64,000 nt of DNA from Desulfotruncus alcoholivorax DSM 16058 (lineage in GTDB: Bacteria; Bacillota; Desulfotomaculia; Desulfotomaculales; Desulfallaceae). Positions within the stretch are counted from its first letter, which is position 1. Each line of letters begins with the position of its first letter. A program made the translations under genes and the position numbers. The stretch lies in NCBI RefSeq assembly GCF_000430885.1, contig NZ_AUMW01000006.1, positions 101,188 through 165,187 of the forward strand. The letters are read 5' to 3'. The notes under the pieces are model-generated. The model was not told where the DNA came from. It did not search any database and worked only from the letters and a program-made list of their open reading frames with translations. Below, piece after piece: positions 1 to 7,024 of this stretch.

Positions 1-276
1 TCTCAATTCCCCGCCGGTAATCTCCGCCAAGTAGCATATTAATTCAATCTCGCCGGTTTCGTATTGATAGTTGCTGTTCATGAAATGCTCCGTTATTTTA
101 ATATCCAGGTTTAGCTCCTCTTTAATCTCCCGTACCAGGCACTGCTCCGGAGTTTCCCCTTGCTCTATTTTTCCACCCGGGAACTCCCATTTTAAGCCCA
201 GTTTATCTTCCTTGGGCCTCTGGGTAATCAGGACCCGGCCGTTCTTTTCAATGATGGCTGCGGTTACTCTTTTCAA
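1..276 (-). CDS. Nudix hydrolase, MutT / 8-oxo-dGTP diphosphatase-like (partial, C-terminus beyond window)
   Basis: The first 92 codons of a Nudix pyrophosphohydrolase are present. The Nudix box (G-x5-E-x7-R-E-x2-E-E) is intact at about residues 36-57: GGKIEQGE, then REIKEEL. MutT-type enzymes hydrolyse oxidised or non-canonical (d)NTPs such as 8-oxo-dGTP to the monophosphate. The N-terminus LKRVTAAIIEKNGRVLITQR is typical of small single-domain MutT proteins. The chosen start is TTG at 276, four bases after the stop of the upstream helicase gene, so the two are almost certainly co-transcribed and perhaps translationally coupled. The left window edge cuts the gene. Nudix identity is certain; the exact nucleotide substrate is not. 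Confidence 0.85.
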   Translation of the reverse strand, partial: MKRVTAAIIEKNGRVLITQRPKEDKLGLKWEFPGGKIEQGETPEQCLVREIKEELNLDIKITEHFMNSNYQYETGEIELICYLAEITGGELR

Positions 277-280
277 CGCT

Positions 281-3200
281 TTACCCCACAATCATTTTAT
301 TGGTCTTTTTCAGGAACCTGGCCGGAATGGGCCGCTCCAGCCGCCAAACAATACTCATGGGCCTGGTGCCCGTATGCTGCACATATTGGGCCAGACCCAG
401 GAAGGTGTACGGCACGGCCCCGGCGGCATCGTTTTTAAACTCCCGCACAAACAGCGCCACCCGGCTGCCATTTTTGCGGTGGTTGATATAGCGCTGCCCG
501 GTTGGCGAGTGTTCAGCAGTGGTACTCTGGGACTGCCAGTGGAAGAGCCATTCATTTATTGAATAATCGTCATACATGGTGGAGGGCGAATATTGCTTAT
601 CAGCTTTGTTCAGGGTGATCAGGAATATATCCAGCTGCTTGTCCGGCAGGTATTTCACACCCTCCCGCATGGAGGGCATGCGGTCCCAGGTATAGTAGCC
701 CACAGCCGCCAGAATCTGGTCCCGGGTATAGGTGCAATGCAGGTCCAGGGGGCTGTTAAAGCCTAAATCTACCGGCCGGTCCACGAAGTCTATCTTTTCA
801 TAGCAGTAGCGTAAAAGCTCAATTATCTCCTCAAACATGACGGTATTTTGCCTGATGCGTTCCATGCTCCCGGCAAGTGTAGCAAAGCCGCTGCCGGGCA
901 GGGGTTTTTGCCAGACGGTGTAATGGGCCATGAGCAGCATTTTACGCTCTGCTTCAGTTAACGCATTTTCGTCTATAGTTTCTTCAGCCTGTAAAATTTT
1001 TAGCAAAAATAAAATCCACCGGCGGGAGTCAATGGCGCACAGGCGGGCCAGCGCCTTTCCCAATACCTTTTCATCAGGATCGTTAAAATCCTCCCTTATC
1101 CCTGCCAGGACGGACAAACGGCTGAAGGAGGTCTTGCTGTAAAACTCCCTGGCATCCAGGTGGTAGTACTCCAAGAATTTGGCCAGTGTGGGCCTCTCAC
1201 CGGTATCTTCCTCAAAGGAGGCCAGCCTGGCGACAAACCCCGATACCCGTCCCAGGGTGCTGCGAATGTTGTTTAAAATATACTCCCGGGCCTTCTTTTC
1301 CAGCTGGATAAAGCAGCCTTTGGGCAGGCCGGCAAAGCCCTCCTTCAGGTTGCGCTGCAGGCCACGGGTGGTGTTAATCAGCAGTGCCTTAAACTTATCC
1401 TCAAAGTTATATCTTCTGTTGGCCTGGCCAATAAAGTCCAGAACGGTAAGACAGTCCTTATCCTCATGCAGGCGCAGGCCCCGGCCCAGCTGCTGCAGAA
1501 AAACCGTCAGGCTCTCGGTGGGGCGCAGGAACAGGATGGTATTTACTTCCGGGATATCCACGCCCTCGTTATAAATGTCCACCACAAAGATAAATTTGAT
1601 TTCCCCGCCGGCCAGCCGCCTTTGGGCGCTGTTCCTTTCCTCATCTGAGGATTGGGCGGACAGGGCTATGGAGGGGATGCCAAAGTGATTAAAGAATTTA
1701 GCCATATACCGGGCGTGTTCGATGGAAACACAAAAGCCCAGCCCCTTAACCTCATTAATATCTGTTACATACCGGTCCAGTGAGGTGATCACATGCCTGG
1801 CCCGGGCATCATTTCCGGTATAAACTTTGTTCAGGTCACCCCGGTCATAGCCTCCCCTGGCCCAGCGCAGGGCGTCCAAATCCACGGTGTCGGTAACGCC
1901 AAAATATTGGAACGGGCACAGCAGCTTTCGCTCTATGGCTTCGGGCAGGCGGATTTCTGCTGCAATGCGGTGGTCAAAGTATTCAAGTACACTTTTACCG
2001 TCCATGCGCTCAGGGGTGGCGGTGAGACCCAGGAGAATCTTAGGGCGATAGTGGGTGAGCAGTTTTTGATAAATTGGCGCGGCGGTATGGTGAAATTCGT
2101 CCACAATTATGTAATCGTAAAAATCAGGGGAGGTAATACTGTCAAGCTCCCGGGAGTTAAAGGTCTGAATGGATATAAAAAGGTGCTCGATGCTCCCCGG
2201 GGTGGATCCCCCGACAAACAGCTCACCAAAATTGGGGTCTTTCAGGACGGCGCGAAAGCAGGCCAGGCTTTGCTTTAATATTTCCTCCCGGTGGGCCACA
2301 AACAGCAGGCGGTTCGGCCGGCCACGGTTGGCGCTGCAAAACCTCTTATAGTCGAAGGCCGAAATCACTGTTTTACCGGTTCCGGTAGCGGCCACCACCA
2401 GGTTGCGCCAGTGGCCCCGCAGCTTTCTTTCGGCCTCCAGCCTATCCAGTATTTCACTTTGGTACGGATATGGTGTGATATCAAAATTAAAGGTGATTTT
2501 CTCCCCCGTTGTATAGCGCTCAGCCACAATGGCACGCTGCAGGGCCTGCTTTTCTCCCTCATGGTAGGGAATGAACTCCCTGTCGTTCCAATAGGTTTCA
2601 AAGGTAGCTGCAATCTTTTTGATAATGTCGGGCTGGTCTTTTTGGGTTAGCTTCACGTTCCACTCCAGCCCGGCCGATATGGCCGCGCCGGAGAGGTTGG
2701 ACGACCCCACATAGGCTGTGGTAAAACCGCTGTGGCGGTAAAAAACATAGGCCTTGGCATGCAGACGGGTGCGCCTGGTTTCATAAGAAATCTTGATGTC
2801 AGTGTTGGGCAGCCCCCGCAGAGCCTCCACAGCCTTAACATCAGTGGCCCCCATGTAGGAGGTGGTAATAATGCGCAGCCTGCCCCGCCTGCTAAATTCC
2901 CTTAGCTCATCAATAATAATCCGCAGGCCGCTCCACTTGATAAAAGAAACCAGCATGTCGATCCGGTCACAGCTTAAAATCTCCTTTTTAAGCTCCAAAT
3001 ACATGCTGGGCTCATGCACTGACCCTGTAAACAGCGAACTGGCCGCAATGGAGGTTACCGGCCGGACAATATCAGCTTTTTCATTTACTGCGTAAGCTGA
3101 ATTATTCCTCTCCAGTAAGGCCAGCAGCATCTGGGCGCGCCTGTCCACCGTCATGCCGGCAAGAGAGACATCCCCTGCCCTTGCTACTATTGTATTTATC

Positions 3201-3415
3201 AGGTCATTACAGACAGCGATCTGATCCCTTATCTTGCCGCCTTTATCCTTGATGTTGGCCAGCCCCTGCAAAATAACCCCGGCAAGATAACCGGCCAGAA
3301 CTTTAGCAGACTCTTCACTATCAATGGGGCCTTTTTTTACTATGTACTCAGAAGATTCTATTTCCTTTGAGATGAGCTTGTTCAGCACCTGCTCATAAAT
3401 ACCTGGCTTTAGCAT
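281..3415 (-). CDS. PLD-like nuclease / superfamily 2 helicase with DUF3427 C-terminus
   Basis: A large multidomain DNA-processing protein of about 1044 aa. Domains seen: an alpha-helical N-terminus; a phospholipase-D-like (HKD) domain at about 125-285 with HAKAYVF and GSSNLSG; an SF2 helicase core at about 310-700 with Walker A ATGTGKT (near 343), motif II DEFHH, motif III TATPER and motif VI QLGRGLR; and a DUF3427-type C-terminus from about 710. Proteins of this build resemble type III restriction Res subunits but carry their own PLD nuclease module. ATG at 3415 is preferred because AAAGGTG lies 5 bases upstream; an in-frame TTG at 3430 overlaps that site. It sits directly before a Nudix hydrolase gene. 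A DNA repair or phage-defence role is an inference. Confidence 0.85.
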   Translation of the reverse strand: MLKPGIYEQVLNKLISKEIESSEYIVKKGPIDSEESAKVLAGYLAGVILQGLANIKDKGGKIRDQIAVCNDLINTIVARAGDVSLAGMTVDRRAQMLLALLERNNSAYAVNEKADIVRPVTSIAASSLFTGSVHEPSMYLELKKEILSCDRIDMLVSFIKWSGLRIIIDELREFSRRGRLRIITTSYMGATDVKAVEALRGLPNTDIKISYETRRTRLHAKAYVFYRHSGFTTAYVGSSNLSGAAISAGLEWNVKLTQKDQPDIIKKIAATFETYWNDREFIPYHEGEKQALQRAIVAERYTTGEKITFNFDITPYPYQSEILDRLEAERKLRGHWRNLVVAATGTGKTVISAFDYKRFCSANRGRPNRLLFVAHREEILKQSLACFRAVLKDPNFGELFVGGSTPGSIEHLFISIQTFNSRELDSITSPDFYDYIIVDEFHHTAAPIYQKLLTHYRPKILLGLTATPERMDGKSVLEYFDHRIAAEIRLPEAIERKLLCPFQYFGVTDTVDLDALRWARGGYDRGDLNKVYTGNDARARHVITSLDRYVTDINEVKGLGFCVSIEHARYMAKFFNHFGIPSIALSAQSSDEERNSAQRRLAGGEIKFIFVVDIYNEGVDIPEVNTILFLRPTESLTVFLQQLGRGLRLHEDKDCLTVLDFIGQANRRYNFEDKFKALLINTTRGLQRNLKEGFAGLPKGCFIQLEKKAREYILNNIRSTLGRVSGFVARLASFEEDTGERPTLAKFLEYYHLDAREFYSKTSFSRLSVLAGIREDFNDPDEKVLGKALARLCAIDSRRWILFLLKILQAEETIDENALTEAERKMLLMAHYTVWQKPLPGSGFATLAGSMERIRQNTVMFEEIIELLRYCYEKIDFVDRPVDLGFNSPLDLHCTYTRDQILAAVGYYTWDRMPSMREGVKYLPDKQLDIFLITLNKADKQYSPSTMYDDYSINEWLFHWQSQSTTAEHSPTGQRYINHRKNGSRVALFVREFKNDAAGAVPYTFLGLAQYVQHTGTRPMSIVWRLERPIPARFLKKTNKMIVG

Positions 3416-3724
3416 TTTAGCACCTTTCAACCATATATCTTGCCGGTCCTCGAGTTTTATTTTCTAAAAGCGCATTATCGCTCCAATCGCGCCTTGAGTC
3501 AAGGATCTTAATTCGGCCTTATGGGTCTCGGGCATTGTATTGCTCAAGCATTCCTGAGGGTAAACCATAGTATTACATTTTCGTAAAAAAAATTTGAGTT
3601 AATAAGCTTAACCGTCGGTTTAATGTGCCAGCCCCGAATAAGGTATGGGTAGCCGATATCACTTACATTCCTACTAGTTAACCTGTGCCGGTAGACCTTA
3701 TCTGAAGCCGGTACGGACTTTAAT
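3416..3724. other. Intergenic region, no feature recognised
   Basis: About 300 bases between the helicase start and the stop of the MEDS-domain regulator, both leftward. No convincing open frame, terminator with a T-tract, or repeat was found. The promoter for the helicase-Nudix pair must lie here, but no clear -35/-10 pair was recognised. Confidence 0.5.
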
Positions 3725-4477
3725 TTACAGTTGCGACGTCTCTCTTCTAAAAAAAGTGGCCGGGCCGTTACTGTAAAAAAGGACTCCTTTATGGTGGTTC
3801 ATCAAATGAATAAAGTAGTTGAAACAATCTTTTGTTTCAATGTTAAACACATAGGGGCAGATACCTACGATGGGCGCTTTTTCCAGAGATTCGTCCAGGG
3901 AATGCTCAAAGTTCAGTAATTTGGAAAAATCTTCGCCGCAACTGAGCAGGTTGGGGGAGCCTGACCCCCACATGGCTTCATATCCCATTGCCAGGGATCT
4001 GTCTGCCTCTTCAAGCCAGATTTGAACGGGTCCCTTTTCGCCATTCCTGTTAAATGAATCAGCCAAATCAACTATAGCCAGCATGTTGCGTTTTTCTAGT
4101 TCCTCCACGGCAAGTCCCCTTACTGAAAGCTCCCGTCTCACCTCTTCCCGGTTTTGCCACCAACAGCCCTTGAACAATCGCCGGCCTTCCCGCATGCCCC
4201 TTTTAAAGAATTCGGCCTCCAGGTCGTAAACTTCTGATGCGCTGGAGGTTACAGCCATGATATGGTCATGGCGGCAGTTTAATTTATCCAGGTATGAAAT
4301 CTCCCCCGGCAGGTGTGAGTCGGCCAGCTTGGCTTCCAGCACTTCGCTTTTAATGCGCCATTCCTTGCCTATTTTAACGCCAGGAAACTTGCCGGCTCTG
4401 AGCCACCTGTAAATGGTATTGGGCGTGGTGCGCAGTTTTTCAGCCACTTCGTTAACTGTGAGCAATTCGTTATTCAT
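3725..4477 (-). CDS. Transcriptional regulator: excisionase-type HTH + MEDS (DcmR-like sensory) domain
   Basis: A 250-aa two-domain protein. Residues 5-50 form a MerR/excisionase-type winged HTH (LLTVNEVAEKL, TIYRWLRAGKFPG, IGKEWRI). The rest resembles the MEDS domain (methanogen/methylotroph DcmR sensory domain), with motifs such as HDHIMAV, RRLFKGCWW and GICPYVF. The family is named for DcmR, the dichloromethane dehalogenase repressor, and occurs beside C1-catabolic genes. It is divergent from the cmu-like operon that starts at 4824 and shares a 346-bp control region with it, so it is the likely regulator of that operon. Family assignment rests on recognition of motifs; ligand and sign of regulation (repressor or activator) are unknown. 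Confidence 0.8.
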   Translation of the reverse strand: MNNELLTVNEVAEKLRTTPNTIYRWLRAGKFPGVKIGKEWRIKSEVLEAKLADSHLPGEISYLDKLNCRHDHIMAVTSSASEVYDLEAEFFKRGMREGRRLFKGCWWQNREEVRRELSVRGLAVEELEKRNMLAIVDLADSFNRNGEKGPVQIWLEEADRSLAMGYEAMWGSGSPNLLSCGEDFSKLLNFEHSLDESLEKAPIVGICPYVFNIETKDCFNYFIHLMNHHKGVLFYSNGPATFFRRETSQL

Positions 4478-4521
4478 CGCAACGGGTTCTCCTTTGGCAG
4501 CCTTATCTTCATAATAATATC

Positions 4522-4536
4522 ATACCATTCTATACC
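4522..4536. promoter_or_regulatory. Pair of ATACC repeats, 10 bp apart, upstream of the MEDS regulator
   Basis: ATACC occurs at 4522 and again at 4532, exactly one helical turn apart, about 45 bp before the regulator start codon. The same spacing is seen in the ATACA array at 4601-4635, so this may be an autoregulatory copy of the same operator. Confidence 0.4.
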
Positions 4537-4600
4537 GTTCAATAAATCTCCATCTATATGTTAATTTATTCATGATTGAAAAAAGTTTTTATGCTATATG

Positions 4601-4635
4601 ATACAGTTTTATACAATATAATACATTGACATACA
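4601..4635 (+). promoter_or_regulatory. Four ATACA direct repeats phased at exactly 10 bp (candidate operator)
   Basis: ATACA occurs at 4601, 4611, 4621 and 4631, one per 10 bp, so all four lie on the same face of the helix. The last two overlap or flank the -35 box of the cmu promoter. Phased short direct repeats are typical of sites for regulators that bind as side-by-side protomers. The likely binder is the divergent HTH-MEDS protein; this is inference from position. Confidence 0.6.
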
Positions 4636-4654
4636 TTTCTATCTATTTTATAAT
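4626..4654 (+). promoter_or_regulatory. Consensus sigma-A promoter for the cmu-like operon
   Basis: A perfect -35 box TTGACA (4626-4631) and a perfect -10 box TATAAT (4649-4654) are separated by 17 bp. The leader of about 165 nt to the cmuB-like start holds no recognised riboswitch. A perfect-consensus promoter overlapped by an operator array suggests that repression is needed to keep it off. Confidence 0.8.
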
Positions 4655-4823
4655 TTTGACAATATCAAATTTTATAAGTTCCGTTGGTAAAACCACCAGA
4701 ACTTAAACCGCTGATCTTATGGAAATATACCACATTGCAATTTTCTAAAAGGGGGATTATCAGCACCGGCAATCATCATAAGTTCAATCACAAATACTCT
4801 CTCTATATAAGGAGGAATTGAGG

Positions 4824-5735
4824 GTGGGAGATTATCACGCAATTAAAATCGGTAACGCTACTATAGGAGGACCATTGGGGTCAGCTACAGGCTTGGTGGT
4901 GGGAAGTATTTTCTACGACAAGCACTCTATTGTCTGTGATCCCTTTGCTGGAGAATTTGACGAAGCTCGCGCCGCTTTATTGGTGGATCGTGTTAACAAG
5001 CTTAGTAAACAGTACGGTGTACAGATGGCATTCGACGTTATTGCCGCTTCTCCTGAAGCCATGAAACGGTTTTTGGAATTCGTTAGTTCACGTACAAGCC
5101 TTCCATTGTTGATAAATGCCACTGAGGCTGAGGTGCGTATCGCTGGCCTTGAGGTGGCTGCCAAACTTGGCATTCTGGATCGATCTGTCTATGCATCGCT
5201 GAATGAGGACACCGAAGACGAAGAACTGGAGTTACTTGGCCGATATCGCCCAGCAGCTGTTATGATTCTAGCCAGTGATATAAGTAATCCCACCCCCGAG
5301 GGAAGCTGCGAAATGATAGAAAACTATTATCATCCCATGTTAAAGGAGATTGGTGTTACAACCCCGATTGTTGATTTGGGCACCATGGATCCGCCTTCGA
5401 TAGGTTTAAACATACGCCAAATTCAGGCGGTTCGGGAACGTTTCGGCTATCCGGCAGGTTGTGCCTTCTCTAACTGTTATCCACAATGGACCAGCATAAA
5501 CCGGCTTGGCCGGGAATGGGTGAATTTGTCAATGGCAGCAGCCCTTGTAGCCTGTCGTGCAGCCGGTGGAGATTATCTGCATTACGGCATTATAGAGAAG
5601 GCTGCTATGGCAGCCCATGTTGCGGCAACGGCTGAAGTGTTTTATGGTTTTGCGGCCCAGGAGTTGGACGGCCATAGATTGCCGGAAGGACACGCCCTAT
5701 GGCAGATGTTCAAATTGTCAGAGGTGACAGAGTGA
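4824..5735 (+). CDS. cmuB: MtrH-family methylcorrinoid:tetrahydrofolate methyltransferase (CmuB-like)
   Basis: A 303-aa TIM-barrel methyltransferase of the MtrH/MtgA/CmuB family, which moves a methyl group from a methyl-corrinoid protein to tetrahydrofolate (or tetrahydromethanopterin in archaea). Family-like stretches include IGGPLGSATG, FDVIAASPEA, INATEAEVR and PIVDLGTMDPP. GTG at 4824 is chosen because GGAGG at 4811-4815 is 8 bases upstream; the in-frame TTG at 4818 is too close. It overlaps the next gene by one base (TGATG). The order cmuB-cmuC-cmuA-fmdB matches the chloromethane-utilisation cluster known from Hyphomicrobium, which favours CmuB over other MtrH relatives. Another methyl donor (methoxy compound, methylated thiol or other methyl halide) remains possible. 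Confidence 0.75.
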   Translation: MGDYHAIKIGNATIGGPLGSATGLVVGSIFYDKHSIVCDPFAGEFDEARAALLVDRVNKLSKQYGVQMAFDVIAASPEAMKRFLEFVSSRTSLPLLINATEAEVRIAGLEVAAKLGILDRSVYASLNEDTEDEELELLGRYRPAAVMILASDISNPTPEGSCEMIENYYHPMLKEIGVTTPIVDLGTMDPPSIGLNIRQIQAVRERFGYPAGCAFSNCYPQWTSINRLGREWVNLSMAAALVACRAAGGDYLHYGIIEKAAMAAHVAATAEVFYGFAAQELDGHRLPEGHALWQMFKLSEVTE

Positions 5736-6889
5736 TGACGCCCCGGTCACGGTTAGAAGAAATGCTCTCCGGCAAAAAAAACGGCGTGCCGCTGATTGAC
5801 ATTGGTACAACATCCCTCACCGGCATACGGGCCGGTGCAATTCCCCGATTGCAAAAAGACAAGGCGTTAGCGCATCCTATTTTCAAAACGATACCCTTGG
5901 AGCCAACGGATTGTATTCGTTTGGGGTCTGACTTCATTCGTACCGGTTTGTTATATGATCCCCAGGTGATAGAGGATGAACGTTTTATTGATGCCTTTGG
6001 CGTAGAATGGCTGAGGGACGAAGAACATTTAGCACCGATCAGACACCCTTTGGAAACTGCGGGGCTTACGGATATTGCGCGCCACCCTAAGCCGCAATGG
6101 CTACAGCCGGTACAGCAAGTTGAACCGGAACTATCCAGCAACAGTATAGTAATCGCTGATGCACCTTGTCCCGGTCTTTTGGATATGTGCTTTATTTTGC
6201 GCAACGCGTGGCAGTTTATGGAAGATATTGCCGAAAACCGGCGCGTTGCTTCAGCGCTGCTTGAGTGGTCATTGGAAACGATTATAAGCGCCTATGAGTA
6301 TATGCTGACATCACTTGATAAGCAACCAGATATTATCATCTATAACGATGATTTGGGCTATCAGGATAGTATGTTTTTTTCTCCATCGGATTTTCGAAAT
6401 TATGTACGTCCCCGTTTGCGTACTTTACTGACACGCCTTCGAAACTTAACCCCAGCCGCCATTTGCTTTCACAGTTGTGGAGCTATTAGCCCTATCCTAC
6501 CTGATATTGCTGATTTAAGCGTTGAGATAGTGAACCTGGACACCTATGCCAAAGGAATGGATGTTATGCGACTGCGCAGGGAACTGCCTGGTTCTGTTGT
6601 ACTGCATGGGTCAAATGACCTGTGTGCTTTGGGCGAGGCCGTGGCGAATCAGGATAAGGCGGGCATTGCATTGTTAATTACTGAGTTGGCCCAAAGCGCG
6701 CCTGTAATTGCAGGACCCATGGATAATATGTCTTCAGCTGAAGAAGTGCTTGCAGCTGTTCGTGGGGCTGCTTTTATCCGAAATCTTTCCGAGGACGGCT
6801 TTGAAGATCTGCGCCGCATTGGCCCGGTTCGAAGCATTATTGAGGAGGCGATTGAGAAAACCCTATCGAGGGAGTTGCCGGCCCTTTAA
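5735..6889 (+). CDS. cmuC: Uroporphyrinogen decarboxylase-family methyltransferase (CmuC-like)
   Basis: A 384-aa protein of the UroD/MtaA fold. The start at 5735 overlaps the cmuB-like stop and has GAGGTG about 8 bases upstream; the opening MTPRSRLEEMLSGKK fits the family. The first two zinc ligands of MtaA-type enzymes are present as HSC (about H246, C248). The usual third cysteine (PGC in MtaA/CmuA) is not: the matching segment near 325-332 reads IAGPMDNM. It may therefore not bind zinc in the usual way, or may act in an accessory step. CmuC of aerobic methylotrophs is a MtaA-like protein needed for growth on chloromethane but of unclear function, and this gene sits in the same place between cmuB and cmuA. 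Confidence 0.7.
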   Translation: MTPRSRLEEMLSGKKNGVPLIDIGTTSLTGIRAGAIPRLQKDKALAHPIFKTIPLEPTDCIRLGSDFIRTGLLYDPQVIEDERFIDAFGVEWLRDEEHLAPIRHPLETAGLTDIARHPKPQWLQPVQQVEPELSSNSIVIADAPCPGLLDMCFILRNAWQFMEDIAENRRVASALLEWSLETIISAYEYMLTSLDKQPDIIIYNDDLGYQDSMFFSPSDFRNYVRPRLRTLLTRLRNLTPAAICFHSCGAISPILPDIADLSVEIVNLDTYAKGMDVMRLRRELPGSVVLHGSNDLCALGEAVANQDKAGIALLITELAQSAPVIAGPMDNMSSAEEVLAAVRGAAFIRNLSEDGFEDLRRIGPVRSIIEEAIEKTLSRELPAL

Positions 6890-6944
6890 CATCAAGCGCA
6901 TCGTCACTCGCAGCACCGTTACAAAAGCAATTTAATTTGGCAAT

Positions 6945-6973
6945 AAGGAGGCGAGGCAAACATGAGCACATAA
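6945..6973 (+). other. RBS followed by a three-codon frame (ATG AGC ACA TAA)
   Basis: AAGGAGG (6945-6951) is placed 10 bases before an ATG that opens only M-S-T-stop at 6962-6973. A separate RBS and start for the cmuA-like gene follow at 7011-7025. It could be a minimal translated leader or the scar of a deleted gene; a chance match is also possible. Confidence 0.35.
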
Positions 6974-7024
6974 ACCCCTAATATTTTGAACAGCGCTGAA
7001 AAAATTTATTAAGGAGTGAATAAA

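Noticed and set aside
281..3415. Type III restriction enzyme Res subunit
   Set aside because: The helicase core is similar, but the PLD domain at the N-terminus and DUF3427-type C-terminus differ from Res, and no Mod methyltransferase lies beside it.
3416..3724. A riboswitch or small gene upstream of the helicase
   Set aside because: No conserved RNA core, no coding frame with an RBS and no hairpin with a T-tract could be found.
3725..4477. Prophage excisionase
   Set aside because: Only the HTH is excisionase-like; the protein is 250 aa with a MEDS-type sensory domain, and no integrase or phage gene is near.
4655..4823. A cobalamin riboswitch in the cmu leader
   Set aside because: The B12-box core and its supporting helices were not found; the leader is short and AT-rich.
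5699..5734. An N-terminal extension of the CmuC-like protein starting at 5699
   Set aside because: That start lies deep in the end of cmuB without a suitable RBS, and the extra 12 residues do not fit the family; 5735 has GAGGTG at proper distance.
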